Assembly: GCA_900546995.1 (NCBI GenBank)
Contig: URFF01000003.1
Coordinates: forward strand, 1 to 57,618
Length of the DNA stretch: 57,618 nt
Direction: 5' to 3'
From: an uncultured Sutterella sp.
GTDB lineage: Bacteria > Pseudomonadota > Gammaproteobacteria > Burkholderiales > Burkholderiaceae_F
The translations under genes and the position numbers were made by a program. Positions 32,101 to 47,100 of the stretch are shown here, piece by piece (the stretch's first letter is position 1; every line of letters begins with the position of its first letter). The notes below the pieces were generated by a model. The model was not told where the DNA came from. It worked only from the letters and a program-made list of their open reading frames with translations, and searched no databases.

Positions 32101-35100
32101 GGAAATGTCTTTGACAATTACAGTGGGTCCCTTTCGTTAAGCAATTTAACATTCGATGTTGCAGACACTCAGAACTTCTCAAACATGTTGGACTCGACTT
32201 CTGTGATTTTGAATGCCGGGGCGATTTTTAACGCTGATGCAACTGGCTCTATTCAAACGGGAAGCTTTACATTTAACGGTGGTTCTTTACTGATTGGTTC
32301 TGTTTCTGCCGGCGATCCAACGGCCGCTAAATTGGCGGTGACAGGCGACATTAATATTGGCTCGCAAAGTCAAATCATTCTCGAAGGCGTTGAGCTTCAG
32401 GGAACCGACAATATATTGGCTGCAGATAATGGGGTGAAACAAACCATTGCATCCTTTACCGGTGATGTACAAGGTAATGTTGAGGATTTAAAGGTCAGCG
32501 GAGCAGATGCAAGCGCCATTAGAAACACTTCGGATGGTCCTGTTGTTGCTTGGGGTGTTTGGGGCAACAGTGGTAAGGTCGAAGAGGGTAACGGTACCTT
32601 AGATGTCAGTTTAACTTTGCAGGAAATTCAACTTGCCGATACGAATACTGGGTTAATTTTGGATGCATCATCATTAGGTGATTCTGCTGAAAAAACGTTA
32701 ACAGCCCTCATTTCGGATTATGTTGATAGCGATGGTACGCGCCACCAAGGCAACATTGTATTTTACGGTGGAAATATAGTCATTGGCGCAGCAGGAAATA
32801 ACGGTAATACGTATACAGGTGAAACGCATGTAACCGGAGGTACAGTCACTGCTGGGAAGAATTTGGCATTTGGTCAAACTTCCAACTTGTTGGTTGACGG
32901 AGCGGCGGTTGAATTCGGATCGTATTCTCAGAGTCTAGGACGTTTAGAAGTAGCTGATGATGCGAGTATTAGTGGGAGTGCAACGCTTACTTTAAACGGT
33001 GCAAATAAGGCCTCTGTTATCAGCAGTGAGAATAGCGGATTTACTGGACTTTTGGATTTAACCGGTTCTAACCATAGCCTTACGTTAAATAGCGTTAATG
33101 CTGTAGGTGACAGTGCCCAAATTCAGTTGGGCCAAACAACCTCCCTGCTTTTAAAGGGGGTTAGTGGAAGTTTTGCAACGTCCATTTTGGGTTCCGGATT
33201 AGTCTCCATTAACAACGGTAGCACTGTTGAATTATCCGGAAAGAATGGTAACTTCACCGGTAATTGGACGATTGAGGGTAACTCTGTTGTTACCGTTAAT
33301 GGAACAAATGAAAACAGCGCAGATTCAATTTTAGGTACATCGGGTACCATCACGCTGGCTGGTGTAAATGATCGCTTAACTCTTACTCAAGCCGGGGGCA
33401 ATTTCTCTATTGATAATGGATTCTCTGGGAATGGGCAATTAGTTGTTTTAGGAACTGGTAATAATCAGACTTTTAATTTCACAACGGATTGGGTAACAGA
33501 ATTTAATGGATCCATGACGATTGGAGACGGTTTGCAATTCGTTGTCGGTAACAATCTCGGGGCGAAAAATGCGTCCAATCTTGCCTTAGCCAATTTCATT
33601 GTGAATTCTGGAGCTCGTTTAACCGTTGAAACGGGTGATAATGCCGTTGATACATTTAAGGGCCTAACTCTTAACAACGGAACGATCGCCTTCGACGGTT
33701 TACTCGGTTTCGGAACAACAACCAATGAACTCGCACAATTGGTTGTCGAAAGTCTGACGATTGGTGAGGGGGCTCTTCTTGACGTTCAGTTACCGGATTC
33801 AAATGGTGATTTGGCAGGAAGCATAGATCAATCGTTATTGCTAACGACACAAGGAAATACACCATTTCAAACACTCATTACTACGGCTAATGGTGTTACA
33901 GGATTTGAAGAGCTGAGCCTTGATGGTGGTAATGAAGGTAGTGCCTTACAAGATATCAAAGATGGCAACAATACGGTTGCGACCGGTCATTATGACTATC
34001 AATTAGCCATTGATGATAGTCAGAAGAATATCGGTGTTTCGTATGAACTGACTCGAGTCGATATTCATGATGGGGAGGATCTAACTTTAACTGGATCGTC
34101 TTCGGGGGCAACGCTATCCGCCGTGCTTACCGGTTTGGATAGTACTGATTTGATCATCAGCGGAGATACTGGCTCGTCGGTGCTTCTTAGCGGTGATAAT
34201 AAGAACTTTTCCGGTACAACCACTATTAACCAGAATGCGACGTTACAAGCTCAAGCAGGGGCTTTGGGGTCTACGAAGAATTTGATTGTTTCGGGACAAT
34301 TCCAGAATTTGGGAGCCAATACGGTTGGTGGTTTATCGGTTAATGAAAATGCGATTCTTGACCTAGGTACTTCTGTAGTAACCATCAGTGAAAAATCCTC
34401 TGACGAGGGAAGTGTCATTAATGGGCATCTTAAAGGAAATGGCACGCTAGATTTGGCTGTCGATGGTACAGGTCTCGTTATCAATAGTAGCAATAGTGAT
34501 TTCGATGGAAAGTTAATTATTGGTAGTCAAGCCGATGCCGGGGTAGCCACCATCACCGTGGCCGATGCTCTTGGTCAGGCGAAGATTGAGTTTGGAAACG
34601 CACAATCAACGTTTGTTATCGATACCAATACGGCTTCTATTATTAAGAATCTCTTTAGTGGAAGTGGAACGATTCAAGTCGATTTGGGATCGGATGAGAA
34701 TGCGTTTGCGTTTGCTTCTGATTCAAGTGACTTGACCAGAGGTAGTGATTTACTGCTATCGAACACGCATTTCAATTTGGACCAAGAAGCCAATGCCGCA
34801 ATGGCTAGTCAGCTTGATATTACGGTTGGTTCAGGAGCGCTCTTAAGTAATCAAGGAAGTTCAGACCGTACAATCCACGGGTTAACATTGAACGGTGGTA
34901 CGGTTGATTTTGGTATTTTGGATGATGAAACGGGTCAATTTATCTTAACTGGCGGGCATCTTAGCGTAAGCGCTGACGAAGGAAATGAGACGACCGTTGT
35001 CTTTACAACGCCAGATCAAACAGAAACGGGTGATCGCATCATTACGAATGGCTCCAACTTACTGGCAGGTGGTCTTTTTGATTTAACTTTGGTGAGTGGT

Positions 35101-38100
35101 GTCACCCATTTTGATGGGAAAACAAATGAAAATGGTCAAGTTATTGGGTTAGTCACGGACGAACGCTTTGAAGGTTCGCACGAAACTCTGTTGCAAGATG
35201 TCAATAACGATGGTACCAACGAAAAAGTTGCGAATTTGTACCGCGATGACGGCAAGTTCTTGTTTGACGATAAAAAAGATGAATTGTTAGTTCAATATGC
35301 TGTCCGTGTGATTGATTTGTTGTACGAGGAAGATGGTCACGGATTAGCGCTTAATGCATCTGGGAATTTGATTGCCCAAGTGATTGGCAAGGGTAATATC
35401 GATTTTGCCGGTGGCAATATCACTGTTGGATCATCCTCTCAAGATCCTAACAGCTACACCGGTGCAACTTATGTTCGCAATGGTGCGTCCGTTACCTTGG
35501 CTCAAGATAGTGCCTTTGGTCAAACGAAAGCACTCAGCAATGACGGGACTGTCATTCTTAACGAAAAAGTTGATCAGGTTGTCGGCTCCATTAGCGGAAA
35601 AGGTCAGTTAACGCTTGGTGCAGGCTCAACATTTACGATTAACAACTCGTTATATACCGAAACGGCTTCTAATCAAATTACGATTGGTAATGTCATTACT
35701 GGTGGTCAAGGGGCTATCTTTAGTGTTGATGGTGCCTATAGTAACGGTAAAGCCAATGTTGCTTTCACTCAGACAACGAACAATTTAGCGGGTACAACAC
35801 TTGAGTTGATTGGTTCAATCTTTGACATCAATGGAGAAGATGCGAATTATTTAACCGCTAAGACCAGTCAGGATTTTGTGATTGGTACCGGTACCGAGGT
35901 CAATGTAGCCGCTTCGGCTACCCCCTATCAATTTAATGAACTAAGTTTTAATAATGGTACGCTTTCTGTTTCTGGAGTGACATTAACAACTGCAGGAACG
36001 ACAACGAATGCAATCATTAATACGAATGTTCTGGATTTAAGGCAGGAAGGGCAGCTCTCTGTCTCGGCTAAGATCGACGAAAATTTTGATGTTCTCAAGA
36101 ACGATAGTGATAGGTATTCTCAAACATTAATTCATTACGGTAGCCTTGCAGAAGGCTCTTTGGATACGAACCTTAAGCCTGATGCTAATCTTGCGGCTTC
36201 TTCCATTGAGCAGGATGGCAAGGTCGTTGCTTACGTTGCATGGGACGGTAGTATTTTGTGGGGTGACAATACCGTTGGCATGGAATATCAAGTTGAAAAC
36301 ATTCAACTAGCCGATGCTGACGGAAATGGCCTTACTTTATCTACCGATAATACCGGAGAAGCAGACGCCTCGACTTTAACGGCTGCAATTATTGATTACA
36401 CAGATAATGCGGGTGAAGTCATTCAAGGTAACATTCACTTTGAAAAAGGTGATATCACGGTATCTGGTGAGGGAAGCACCTATCATGGTAAGACCCTCAT
36501 AACGGCGAATTCTGTCACAGCCACGGTTGATAATGCTTTTGGTAATACATCATTGTTGCAAGTCAATAGTGGTGCCGTTCAGTTTGGTGATCAAGATCAA
36601 ACGTTGGGAAGCCTCAATATTGCAAACTTGGCTTCTATCAGTGGTAGTGGGCAAAGCAACTTATATTTAGGTTCCGACGAGTATCAGGGACAAGAGTCAA
36701 CCATTAATGGAACGTCTAGTAATTTCTCAGGCCAACTCACTTTGCAAAACGGTCATCAATTGACAATGACCCATGCAGAAAGTCTGGGAACGAGCGGTTC
36801 GTTTGTTTTAAATGATGGAACCAGCCTTGTTATTGGTACTAATGGTCAAAGTGTCAGCACAAGCGGTGTGCTAAGTAAGCTCTTGAGCGGCAGTGGTCAG
36901 ATTACGCTTAACTCTTCCGAAATCAGTGTTACGCAAAACAACAGCGGTTTCAGTGGGTTGTGGGCTGTTAATGCCGGTTCTGTGTTAAGTGCTCAATCAA
37001 CCGCTTCGATTACTGCTGATGACATGTTAGGTACGGGAGAAATTTCGCTCAATTCTGACGCGGATCTTAAGCTGGCCGTAACCGGAAATAGCGCTTTAGA
37101 TAATGTCATTTTGGGTAGTGGGGACGTTTACGTTCAGGGTGCGAGAAATGGGTCGTTTAACTTCACCAAGTTATGGCAAAAAGCTTTTGAAGGGACGTTC
37201 TACCTATCAGGTAACTCTCAATCAACTTTAACCATGGCCGTTTCTGAAAAAGAAACGCCATCCGGTTACAACGCAGACAATTTAGCGAATAGCGATTATG
37301 TGCTAGGCGAAGGCGGTCGCTTATTCGTTGAGTCTGGAAGTGTTGTTGATACGTTTGACAGTCTCACATTCGCCGGTGGCTCGATTGCTTTCGAAAGTGA
37401 TCTTTCTATCAGACCAGATGAAGGCTTTGGCTCTCTAAAGATCGGTGGCGCATTATCTGTTGATCAAGGAAAGACGGCTAATATTGAAATTGATATAACC
37501 AATGATCAAGCGACGGACCCTTTAAGTAATACGGCTGTCCTTGCAGCAGCTAATCAAGATGCCTTCTTGACTTTGATTGACGCTGTAACTGGAGAAATTA
37601 ATGTCGCCGATTGGACTTTGAATGGTTTAAGTAATAGCGACCTTTCGAATAAAGAAATTAGCCAATCGATTGATCAGGGTACAAGTGGAACCGTTGCAAA
37701 CGCTTATTACGGCTATCAGCTTGCAACAAGTCCGGATAAGACTGATCTCGGTGTTCTCTATGACATGACAAGAATTGAAATTCTTGATCAAAAAGAACTG
37801 AATCTAACCGAAGATGGAACTCTGGCTGTTGTTATTACCGATGAAGAAAATGGTCATGGCAACTTACTTGTTTCATCAGATAGCCTAACGCTTTCGGGTC
37901 AAAACACATTTACCGGAACCACGACGGTCTCAGGTCATTTGACCGCTTTGACTCAGGGGCTGGGCAACACTTCATCTCTCATTGTGAAAGATCAAGCCAG
38001 TTACACAAATGCCGGCGATAACGTCGTGCTTGGTTTGGATGTCAAAGGTGGATTAGCTTTTAATGATGAAACCACGCTAACGCTGAGTACAGGTATTGGT

Positions 38101-41100
38101 AGTCTTTCGGGTAAGGCGACTGTTAAGGGTCAAGGCACACTGGAATTGAAGGATGGTGCCGACTTGACCGTTTCTATCGCTGGCAGCGCTAGCCAGTCTT
38201 ATTTAGGTGACGTTCAATTATCAGGACAAGGTACTTCGTTAATCCTTTCTGCTAATGATTCTTCACTTGGCCTTGGTACTGGCGAGATCTCCGCTGGTGA
38301 GGGTACATTGATCTCGGTTACTGGGAATGGTGATCGGACATTGACCAATACGCTAACTGGCAGTGGTACGCTCAATATCAACCTATCCAATGCGACAGAT
38401 CTTTTCCGCTTCGATAGCGACCAAAAAGATTCAGTTCTCAGTGGCGCATTGAATCTGATTCAAGGGACTATCAATCTTGCTCTTGATGATGTTCTTTCTT
38501 CAGCTCAATTAAGTACAGCCGGTCAATCGGTCGTGATTGTTAACTCAGATAATGGTGTTGACGATCATGTTGACGATCGTGATGTTGGTGGTTTAACTCT
38601 TAACGGCGGTACGCTTGATTTTGGTTCTCTTAGCACTGTCACAGCGAATCTTGGACAGCTTGTGGTTGGTGGCAATTTAACGTTGTCTGGAGACAATCAA
38701 ACGTTAGTTAAAGTTGCACTGACTGATTTAAGTGATGCTAGTGGATTATCGGCTTTTGGTACCGGTCAAAAGTTGTATTTGATCGAGGGCTATAAGAACC
38801 TTACGGGTGATGCTTCAACGCATTTTGCCTTGGATGGTGGTTCAACCAATCAAGTTAAGCAGACAGTTGTTCAACATGATGACAATGTTGCCGATTTGAT
38901 TTACACCAACGGCTCTTTTGGTAACGATGAGTCGGGCGTCTTTGTTACGTGGGGTCTTTCTCAGATTGAACTGCTTTCTAATGAGGAAGGTGGTTACATT
39001 ATCGATGCAACTCAGGCTCAGGGACAATCTGGTTCAATTGTTGCTCAGTTGACTGGGAATGGCGATGTGACGTTTAACTCTGGTTCCGTCGATATTGGTG
39101 GCAACACACCCAATACATATAAAGGTTCGACCTATGTTAACGGTGCGACGGTCACTCTGCTCAAAGATGAAGCACTGGGTGATACAAATGTTCTCGATAT
39201 TGATGCAGGGACGACTCACTTTGGCTCAACCAGCCAAACGATCGGAGCAATCCAGGTCAGTGCGGACGGTCACTTTACGATGGACGGGGGCTCGTTGACG
39301 CTTGGTGCGGGTCATTCCGTTATAGCTTCGGCGAATACAGGTACAGGTTCTGTGTCGCTTGCCAATACTGATACTACACTTGAATTACAAAATGCCGATG
39401 CACTGGGTGATTTGTCATTAAGTGCAGGTACAGGAACAGCTGTAACCCTCAATTTCGGTACGGCAGCTGGTTATGGTGTTCTTGATAATGCCCTAAGTGG
39501 TGCCGGCAAGTATTATGTGGGTGACGGTGAAAAGGCTGCTTATGTGCAGTTGACCAATACCAAAAATGACTTTGATCAAATTGAGGTTCTTAAACAGGGT
39601 CATCTCTTCGTCAACAATATGGACGAGGAGAAAACGGCACTCAGTGATGCTAAGTTGACAATCAATGGCGAAGGCGAGGCTACTCTAGCGGGTAGTGGAA
39701 CTTGGACCCTTGACAACGCTTTAATGATTGCAGATGGGGCAACACTGGCTCTTTCTGCCGGCAACTCAAAGAACGCGTTGAATTTTGGAGGCTCTGATCA
39801 GAGCATCTTCGGTACGATCGCGTTGACGGATGCCCTCTTAACACTGGGTGGTAATGACGGAACGGCTGGTGCACTCAATGCCGGTGTTTTGATAGATGCA
39901 ACCCTTCGTGCGGGTCGTGGTTCATTGATTCATGTGGTGAACGATGAAACCGCTCAGAAGGTCAAAGGTCTTGTCATGCAAGGTGGCGACCTCTATTTCG
40001 ACGGGACGTTAGGTGTCAATGTGCCGACATCCACTCTCGGTCAACTTGAAGTGGGTTCACTCACGCTTGAAGGTGGGACGTTACACGCAATTGCCTCTGT
40101 TAACCAGGGCGATGGCGGGAGTATTGCCTACAACGAAGTACTGGATGCACAAGCCAATCATCTATTCCAGAATTTGATTTCGATTACTGGCAATGGCATT
40201 ACAACTGACGATTTGGCTAAGGTAAACCTCAGAGTTACTGATGGCACTGACAAGCTGGCAACAGGTATCACGTCGGATATTGTCCAGGATAGTGATACGG
40301 TAGCAATCGGAACATATGGTTATGACCTTGCCTTAGGTGATCAGAGTGGCAAATCCGTTGGCGTTTCATACACATTGCAAGAAATCGATCTTTTGAAGAC
40401 GCTTTCCATTGAAGAAACGGGTGATATGACTGCTCGTCTGACTGGCGTGGGTCATTTGTCTGTCTCACACGGTCAAAAACTCACGTTGGTTGAACGTGAT
40501 GTCGAAGATGAAGGCGATTGGAACGATTTCACAGGTGAAACGACAGTTAATGGTCAGTTGATCGCTGGTGCAATGACACTGGGTAGTGAAACGAAGCACA
40601 CTTCACGCTTGACGGTTAATAAAGATGCTACCTTCACAAACGCAGGTGTTAATGTTATCGGAAGCCTAATTTCTCAAGGCACCATGGTTCTTAATGACAG
40701 CTTGACGGTTGTAGGTAACACTGATACAGAAAATCAATTGGATGGTGCGTTAAGTGGCACGGGAGCGTTGAACCTTCAATCCGGAACGACAACTGTTACT
40801 AACGCACAAAACAACTATGAAGGGGCTGTCACCTTAGGTACAAATGAAGAGTTATCTAGCCTCACTCTTACGGGGCATACTTCGTTGGGTAGCGGTCTTA
40901 TTACCTTTGCAAATGAAGATTCGTCACTCTCCATTACCAATTTAACGACTACTGGAGCATTGACGAACGTCTTGAAGGGTGAAAAAGGAGGATTAGTTTC
41001 TGTTAGTGGATCTAATGCCTCTTTCGCCTTTAATGCTGATCAAAGTGCACAAGATTTAAATGGCTTTGAAATTAAGCTTAACGGTGTTAATTACGACTTT

Positions 41101-44100
41101 AGTGTGAAGGGCAGTGATGTCCTGGATTCTTCTTCGTTGTCGATGACAGGCGGGAAGCTCACAGTCAATCAGGTTGATCAGACAAATGCGGATCGCAGCG
41201 TTAATGGATTGACGTTAAAGGACACGACAGTTGATTTCGGAACAATGGGACCGGGTACGAGCGGTGTCATTGACTTGCAGGGAAGTGCGTTGTCTGCATC
41301 AAATGCAACGTTGAGTTTTAATACGAATTTAGCTGGAGTGTTAGGGGATGACGGTTCGGCAGCAATGATAACTGCACCCGATACCGTGACGTTAGTGACA
41401 AATGCACAAAATAATTCCACTACCGGTCTGACGGTCAGCGTGGCGGGCAACAGCTCTTCTTCGGATCAGTACGCTCAGGCAATTTACCAAGGTGGAAACG
41501 ATCCGGTCGCTTATATCCGCGGTTCTGTAGACGATGAGGTCACCGCTCAGCGTGATGAAACAGATTCGCTCTATGACTTCGTGGCTTCACTAACGCGTGA
41601 GACGCTTGAAATCGTTAGTGAATATGTGGTTTCGACATCGGGTGAAATTGCCCTTGTCATTAGTGATCAGTTTGACCCACAGAAGCCGGATAGTGCCGGT
41701 CATCTGACGGTAACTGGTCAGGGTACTGAACTTGTGCTCAGTCACGCAGGTAACACTTATAACGGTCAGACCTCGGTCAAAGACGGTGCATCTTTAACTT
41801 TGTCGGCTAACAACGCATTAGGGAATACCTCTTTGCTGTCAGTTGGTGAAAGTTCATCTGTGTCCTTCGGATTGACAGATCAAACGATTGGCGCAATTGA
41901 TTCAGAAGGATCACTTACCTCTGCCGCTGTTGACAAGGCAGGCACCCTTACTGTGACGAATGGTGGTCGGGTTTCTGGAGCGAATAATGACTTCCACATG
42001 GATATCGTCTTAAGTGGGAAGAGCAATGAAGAACCAATCAACCTGGTTTTACACGATGTCGATGCCTTGGGCGATGGCACGATGACCATTAATGAAACCA
42101 ATAATTTGGTTTTAAGTGGCCTGAAGGGTCAAGATGGTTCATCTGTTGTCTACAATAACCAAGTGTTTGGCGAAGGCGGGCTCTCAATCGCTGACGCTTC
42201 TAGCGTGGAACTGACTGGTGATAACAGCTCCTTCGTCGGTACTTTAACGGTTACTCAAGATAGTACGGTGAAGGCTTCGGGTGATGTGTTCTCTCACTTA
42301 GGAAGAAACGGAACCTTGAATTTGTTAGGTCAAGCTCAACTGACCTTAACGGAAGAATTTGATAAAAGTGATTGGACTTGGAATAAGACAGTAACTGGTA
42401 GCGGTGTTTTGTCACTTGATCGTACGCAGGATGTGGCTCAAAACAGTGAATTAACTTTCACTGAAGACTCCATCGAAAACTTCAAGGGCACGATCGCTTT
42501 GAAGAACTGGGGTATTACGCTTGACGCAAACAGTAGCGCTAATACTTACACTGCAATCAAGAACTCCGGTATTCATTTGACTTTGGGAGAAAATGCCAGT
42601 GCGGTCATCGATGGAAATGTCGAGCTAAATGGCAAGACAATCACCGTGGATAACATGGGCAGCTTGACCTTTACTGGTGTGGCAGCGCCGGGTAACGATA
42701 GCTCAATGTTATCTAAGTTAACCTCAGCAGTCTTGGATTTAAATGACGGCTTTATTATCAATTTGTCCGTTAATAATGACCAAAGTGTTAAAGCTGATTC
42801 ACTTTTAACACAGGATGATGCCTCCGGAACCACGATCACCGTGGCAACGGCAACCGACCGCATTGACGCAACCGTCAATGATGAAGGTGTGTTAACGGGT
42901 GGCAATGTGACGGTTAACGGTAGTGCGGTGGCTGACGACGGATCCATTCGCTTTGACATCACGCAAACCTCTCAAGATGAAGCAAAGAACGGGAAAGTGG
43001 CCGAAGGCATCTATGATGTTGCGATCACTAAAGATGACAAGAACTTGAATGTTTCTTACGGCTTGGAAGGCGTTGATATTCTTCAAGATAAGACGCTTGT
43101 GATGGCCGGAGAAGACGATGATCTTGCAAACTCGAACAATATCTTTAGCGGTTATATCACGGGTGTCGGTAATCTAGAAATCTCATCTCGGGTCGTAACG
43201 CTTACTGGCAAGAATAGCTATACCGGTGAAACGACCGTCCTGGATAATGCAAAACTTTATGCTCAGGCAGGATCCTTGGGTAATGAAGAGTCCTCAACAA
43301 GTAAGTTAATTATTGCAGGCAATGGTGAGGCACATGTGACCGGTGACAATGTGGTCCGTGGTATTGACGTTAATAAAGGCGTTAATGGCAACAACGGATT
43401 ACTGGTGATCGGTTCTGGTTATGGTGATTCCGATCAGACAATGTCCAATGTGACTTTGACCTTACAATCCAATGAAAGTGCGGGTAGCCGGATTGATGGC
43501 CGCCTTGAAGGCAATGGAAACTTGCGGGTTGTGGGTAACGGTAGTGTCGACGATATTTACCCGGCTGATTTGACAATCGTCGGTTCCCAGACCGACTTCT
43601 ATGGCGGCTTAGAGTTGGATGATGGGGCTTGGGTAACCTTAGAAGCGGATTCCAATCACATCTTTGGTAGTGAAAGTTATTACGCAAAGAATGAAATTCA
43701 GATTTCTAAGAACTCTTTGTTAAAGATTACTTCAACTCGGGAGGATGACGCAGATTTATTGGCAGTGTTTGTTAACGGAGATAGTGATGATGGTACTGAT
43801 GCTCATCATGGAGGACGGGTTGAGGTTTCGTTAGGCTTAACTGGTAGTCAATTCAAGTTCTCCGAAGGACAAGCAAGTGCTGGTTTCAACGGGGTATTTG
43901 CTCTCAATCGAGGCACGCTTGATTTAGGTGACTTGTATTGGAGTAGTAATGTTCAGGGTAATGCGCTTGCAGAAGCCACATTGGAACTCGGTGCAGAAGG
44001 TTTCGCTCAACTCGGTTTAAATGAAGAGTCTTCAACGACCGATAGTTTCTTGGGAGGACTCTCATTTAATGGTGGAACTCTGGCTTTTGGCTCTTTGAGC

Positions 44101-47100
44101 TACGATGCGGAATCGGATCAAGGTACGCACTCGTTACACGTGAACCTAGGCGGCGATGGGCTGTTAAGTCTGACAACAATGGGAGATTCTGACCGTTCGA
44201 CAGTCACGATTGAACAAGGAGAAGTCAATACCATTTCTCAAAATGGTGGTGAACTTTTGGCAGCGGCCGATGGTGCCTTGATCACGTTGATCCACAACAT
44301 CGGCGGTTTGATCATTGACGGTGTTCAAGTAGTGGCTAGCGACCATATTGGTCAATTGTCTAATGAACTGTTGACGCTTAATGATCAAACTGAAACTAAA
44401 CAGGTATTGGCACAAAAGCTTGAGGGCTTCGATGATCCGCAGCAGGTTGCTGAAGTTGTTCGTACCTTTGACCAACGATTGACATTCGGCAAGTCAACGA
44501 TCACAGACGAAGATGATCAATATGCGCTAAGTGTTGGTTATACCGTAAATCAAGTTGGGCTTCTTTTCAACACGGATTCAATAACCCAAGACAACTATTC
44601 GACGGATAGTTTGTGGCAAGGCCTCAATATCACAGTCTCTGATGATCAGGACAATAATAATTACCAGGCCAATATCGTTGACGGTAGCAGCGCCAACGGC
44701 AATATTGTGTTCCACGGTCAGGGTGATAATGTTTTAACGCTCTCGGGTAACAATACCTACCACGGCAAGACTTGGGTCACCGACTCGGCACAGATCGCTT
44801 TTGGACAGGATCACGCGTTCGGCTATACAGAAGCATTGCGTGTGGACGATGGCAGTAAAGTTAACTTTAATCAATTTAACCAAATGATCGGACTGCTTGC
44901 CGCATTTGGTAATGACGCATTGCAATCTAGCGCAGAAAGTTCGCTCACGATTGGTGGTGGTTTCATTGAGGGGGCGAATACTGCATTGAATTCCGATATC
45001 ACTCTTACAGGGGATTTCGAAATCAACAATGCTCGAGCTCTTGGTAGTGGCCAGGTCACAATCAATCCGCAAGTTACATTAACGGTTGATGGTGCAAATG
45101 GTGAAATGCGCAATAGCTTCAAAGGAGAGGCTTCTGCTGCTATTGAATTCATCGGCTCGATCGTGACCTCAAAGGTTGATGCCTTCAAGGATTACGTAGG
45201 CTCGTTGGGTATTGATGGAAATAGTTCGCTATCGCTTTCGATGAGCCAATTGGGTGAATTTGGACTATCGTCTGGTAGCGATGTTAAGGGTGAGTTAGCG
45301 TTGGGTAACGTCTCCTTTGATCTTGACGACAATCAAACTTACTTGCATTCTGCCCATATCACGGCCAATGGCGGCACAAAATTGTCGGTTTCCGATCTGA
45401 TCGGATCTGACAAGATTGACCACTTGACGCTCAACAGTGGTTCAACCATTGTCTTTGAAAAAGGTGGTGTGCCCGGTACGGTTGACTCGCCCGCTCACAT
45501 TGATTTGGGAGAAAACGGTCAGTTGGATTTGAACGGTCAAATGACGGTTCAAATCAATATCTCTGATTTGGTTAATCCTGATCTTGTTGAAGATGCACAA
45601 AACGAACTGCTTAATAAGCCGATTACATCGCAAGATCTGTTGGCAGACGGTACAGGTACAACCCTTGTTAATTTGATTTTCGGTCAAGTTAATAAGGGAC
45701 AAGATTGGCAAGGTACTTTAGTTGTCAGCCCTCAGCAAGGACCATCTCTAACGAATGAAGAGTTAACTATCGGCATTGCTGATAGTACGTCTGGCGAAGA
45801 GGTTGCCAAGGGAACGTACAGCTATGTCCTAGATACCAACAAAAGTGGTTTAAATCTGGCATATGGCCTGAAGTCTTTGTCACTGATCGAAGATAAGACC
45901 TTGCGATTAAAAGGCTACGATAATGCAGACAATACGTTATCAGCTGTTATTAATGGTACAGGTTCCTTAGAAGTTAGTAGTGGCACCATTTCACTAACTG
46001 CCGACAACGATTACCAAGGATCAACAACAGTTCTAGCGGGTGCGACCTTGCTAACTGGAGAAAACGGTGCTTTGGGTCAAACTTCGTTGTTACACCTGTT
46101 AGGAAGCTCCAGTACACAACCTGGTGCCGTTGCAGAAATTCACGGAACTGAAACGGTTAAGGGGCTTAACGTCGAGTCCGGTGCAACTTTGCGTTTAGGT
46201 GGCGGTGAAAATGATTCAACTGTTCAAACGCTTACCTTGCAGTCAACTGGTACGACAAATCGAATTGATGGTGCGCTCATCGGCGGTGCAGGTGATCAGC
46301 TGATTATTCAAGGGTCTAATGCTAGTGAAAACTTTGATTTGGTTGTGACCTCGTCCAACTATAAACCAAGTGACAATCCTGGCAGCAACGATAATGACAG
46401 CTACAAAGGAGATGTCATCCTTGAAAATAGCGCCAAGGTTTCCTTAAGCAATATGGAAGCTTTTGGTTCTGAAGGGAAGGTTACCTTCAAGGATCAAGGT
46501 TCAGTATTGTCGATCAATAGTGCAAATGATGATGGCAAACTAGTGGATGGCCATTATGTTCATACTTTCAATAACTTAATTGAAGGTAATGGCAAACTAC
46601 AAATTGCTCTGGAAAATTCGGATCATTATTTCGAATTTGACGAAAGACAGTATGGCTATAAGAACAACGAAACTAAAGAACAATATTTCACCGGTACGTT
46701 TGAATTACAGCGCGGTACGTTTGAGTTAACAGACGCCAGTTACGATGTTTTGCGTAGCTTGGATGTTGTGCTTGATGGTAGTGATGCAGTCTTAGATATC
46801 GGTTCAGATAATATTGAGTCTCAAGACCGCTTCATGAAGAGTCTGACACTAAATGGTGGCACACTTGAATTCGGTTCGTTGTCGATCGAAGGTGCTGATG
46901 GCGAAGCGCTGGCAACTCACATTAATTTGACGAATCCTCTTGATGAGAATAAACACGGAAATCTCTATATCAATGGATCCGATGAAAAGGTGGATATTGC
47001 TTTCCGACAAAATGCGACCAATATTTTGACACCTGATGGCTCTGAAATTGTGAATGCCGCTGATAGCGACGGCTCCAGGGTCGTTTTGATTCACGGTATT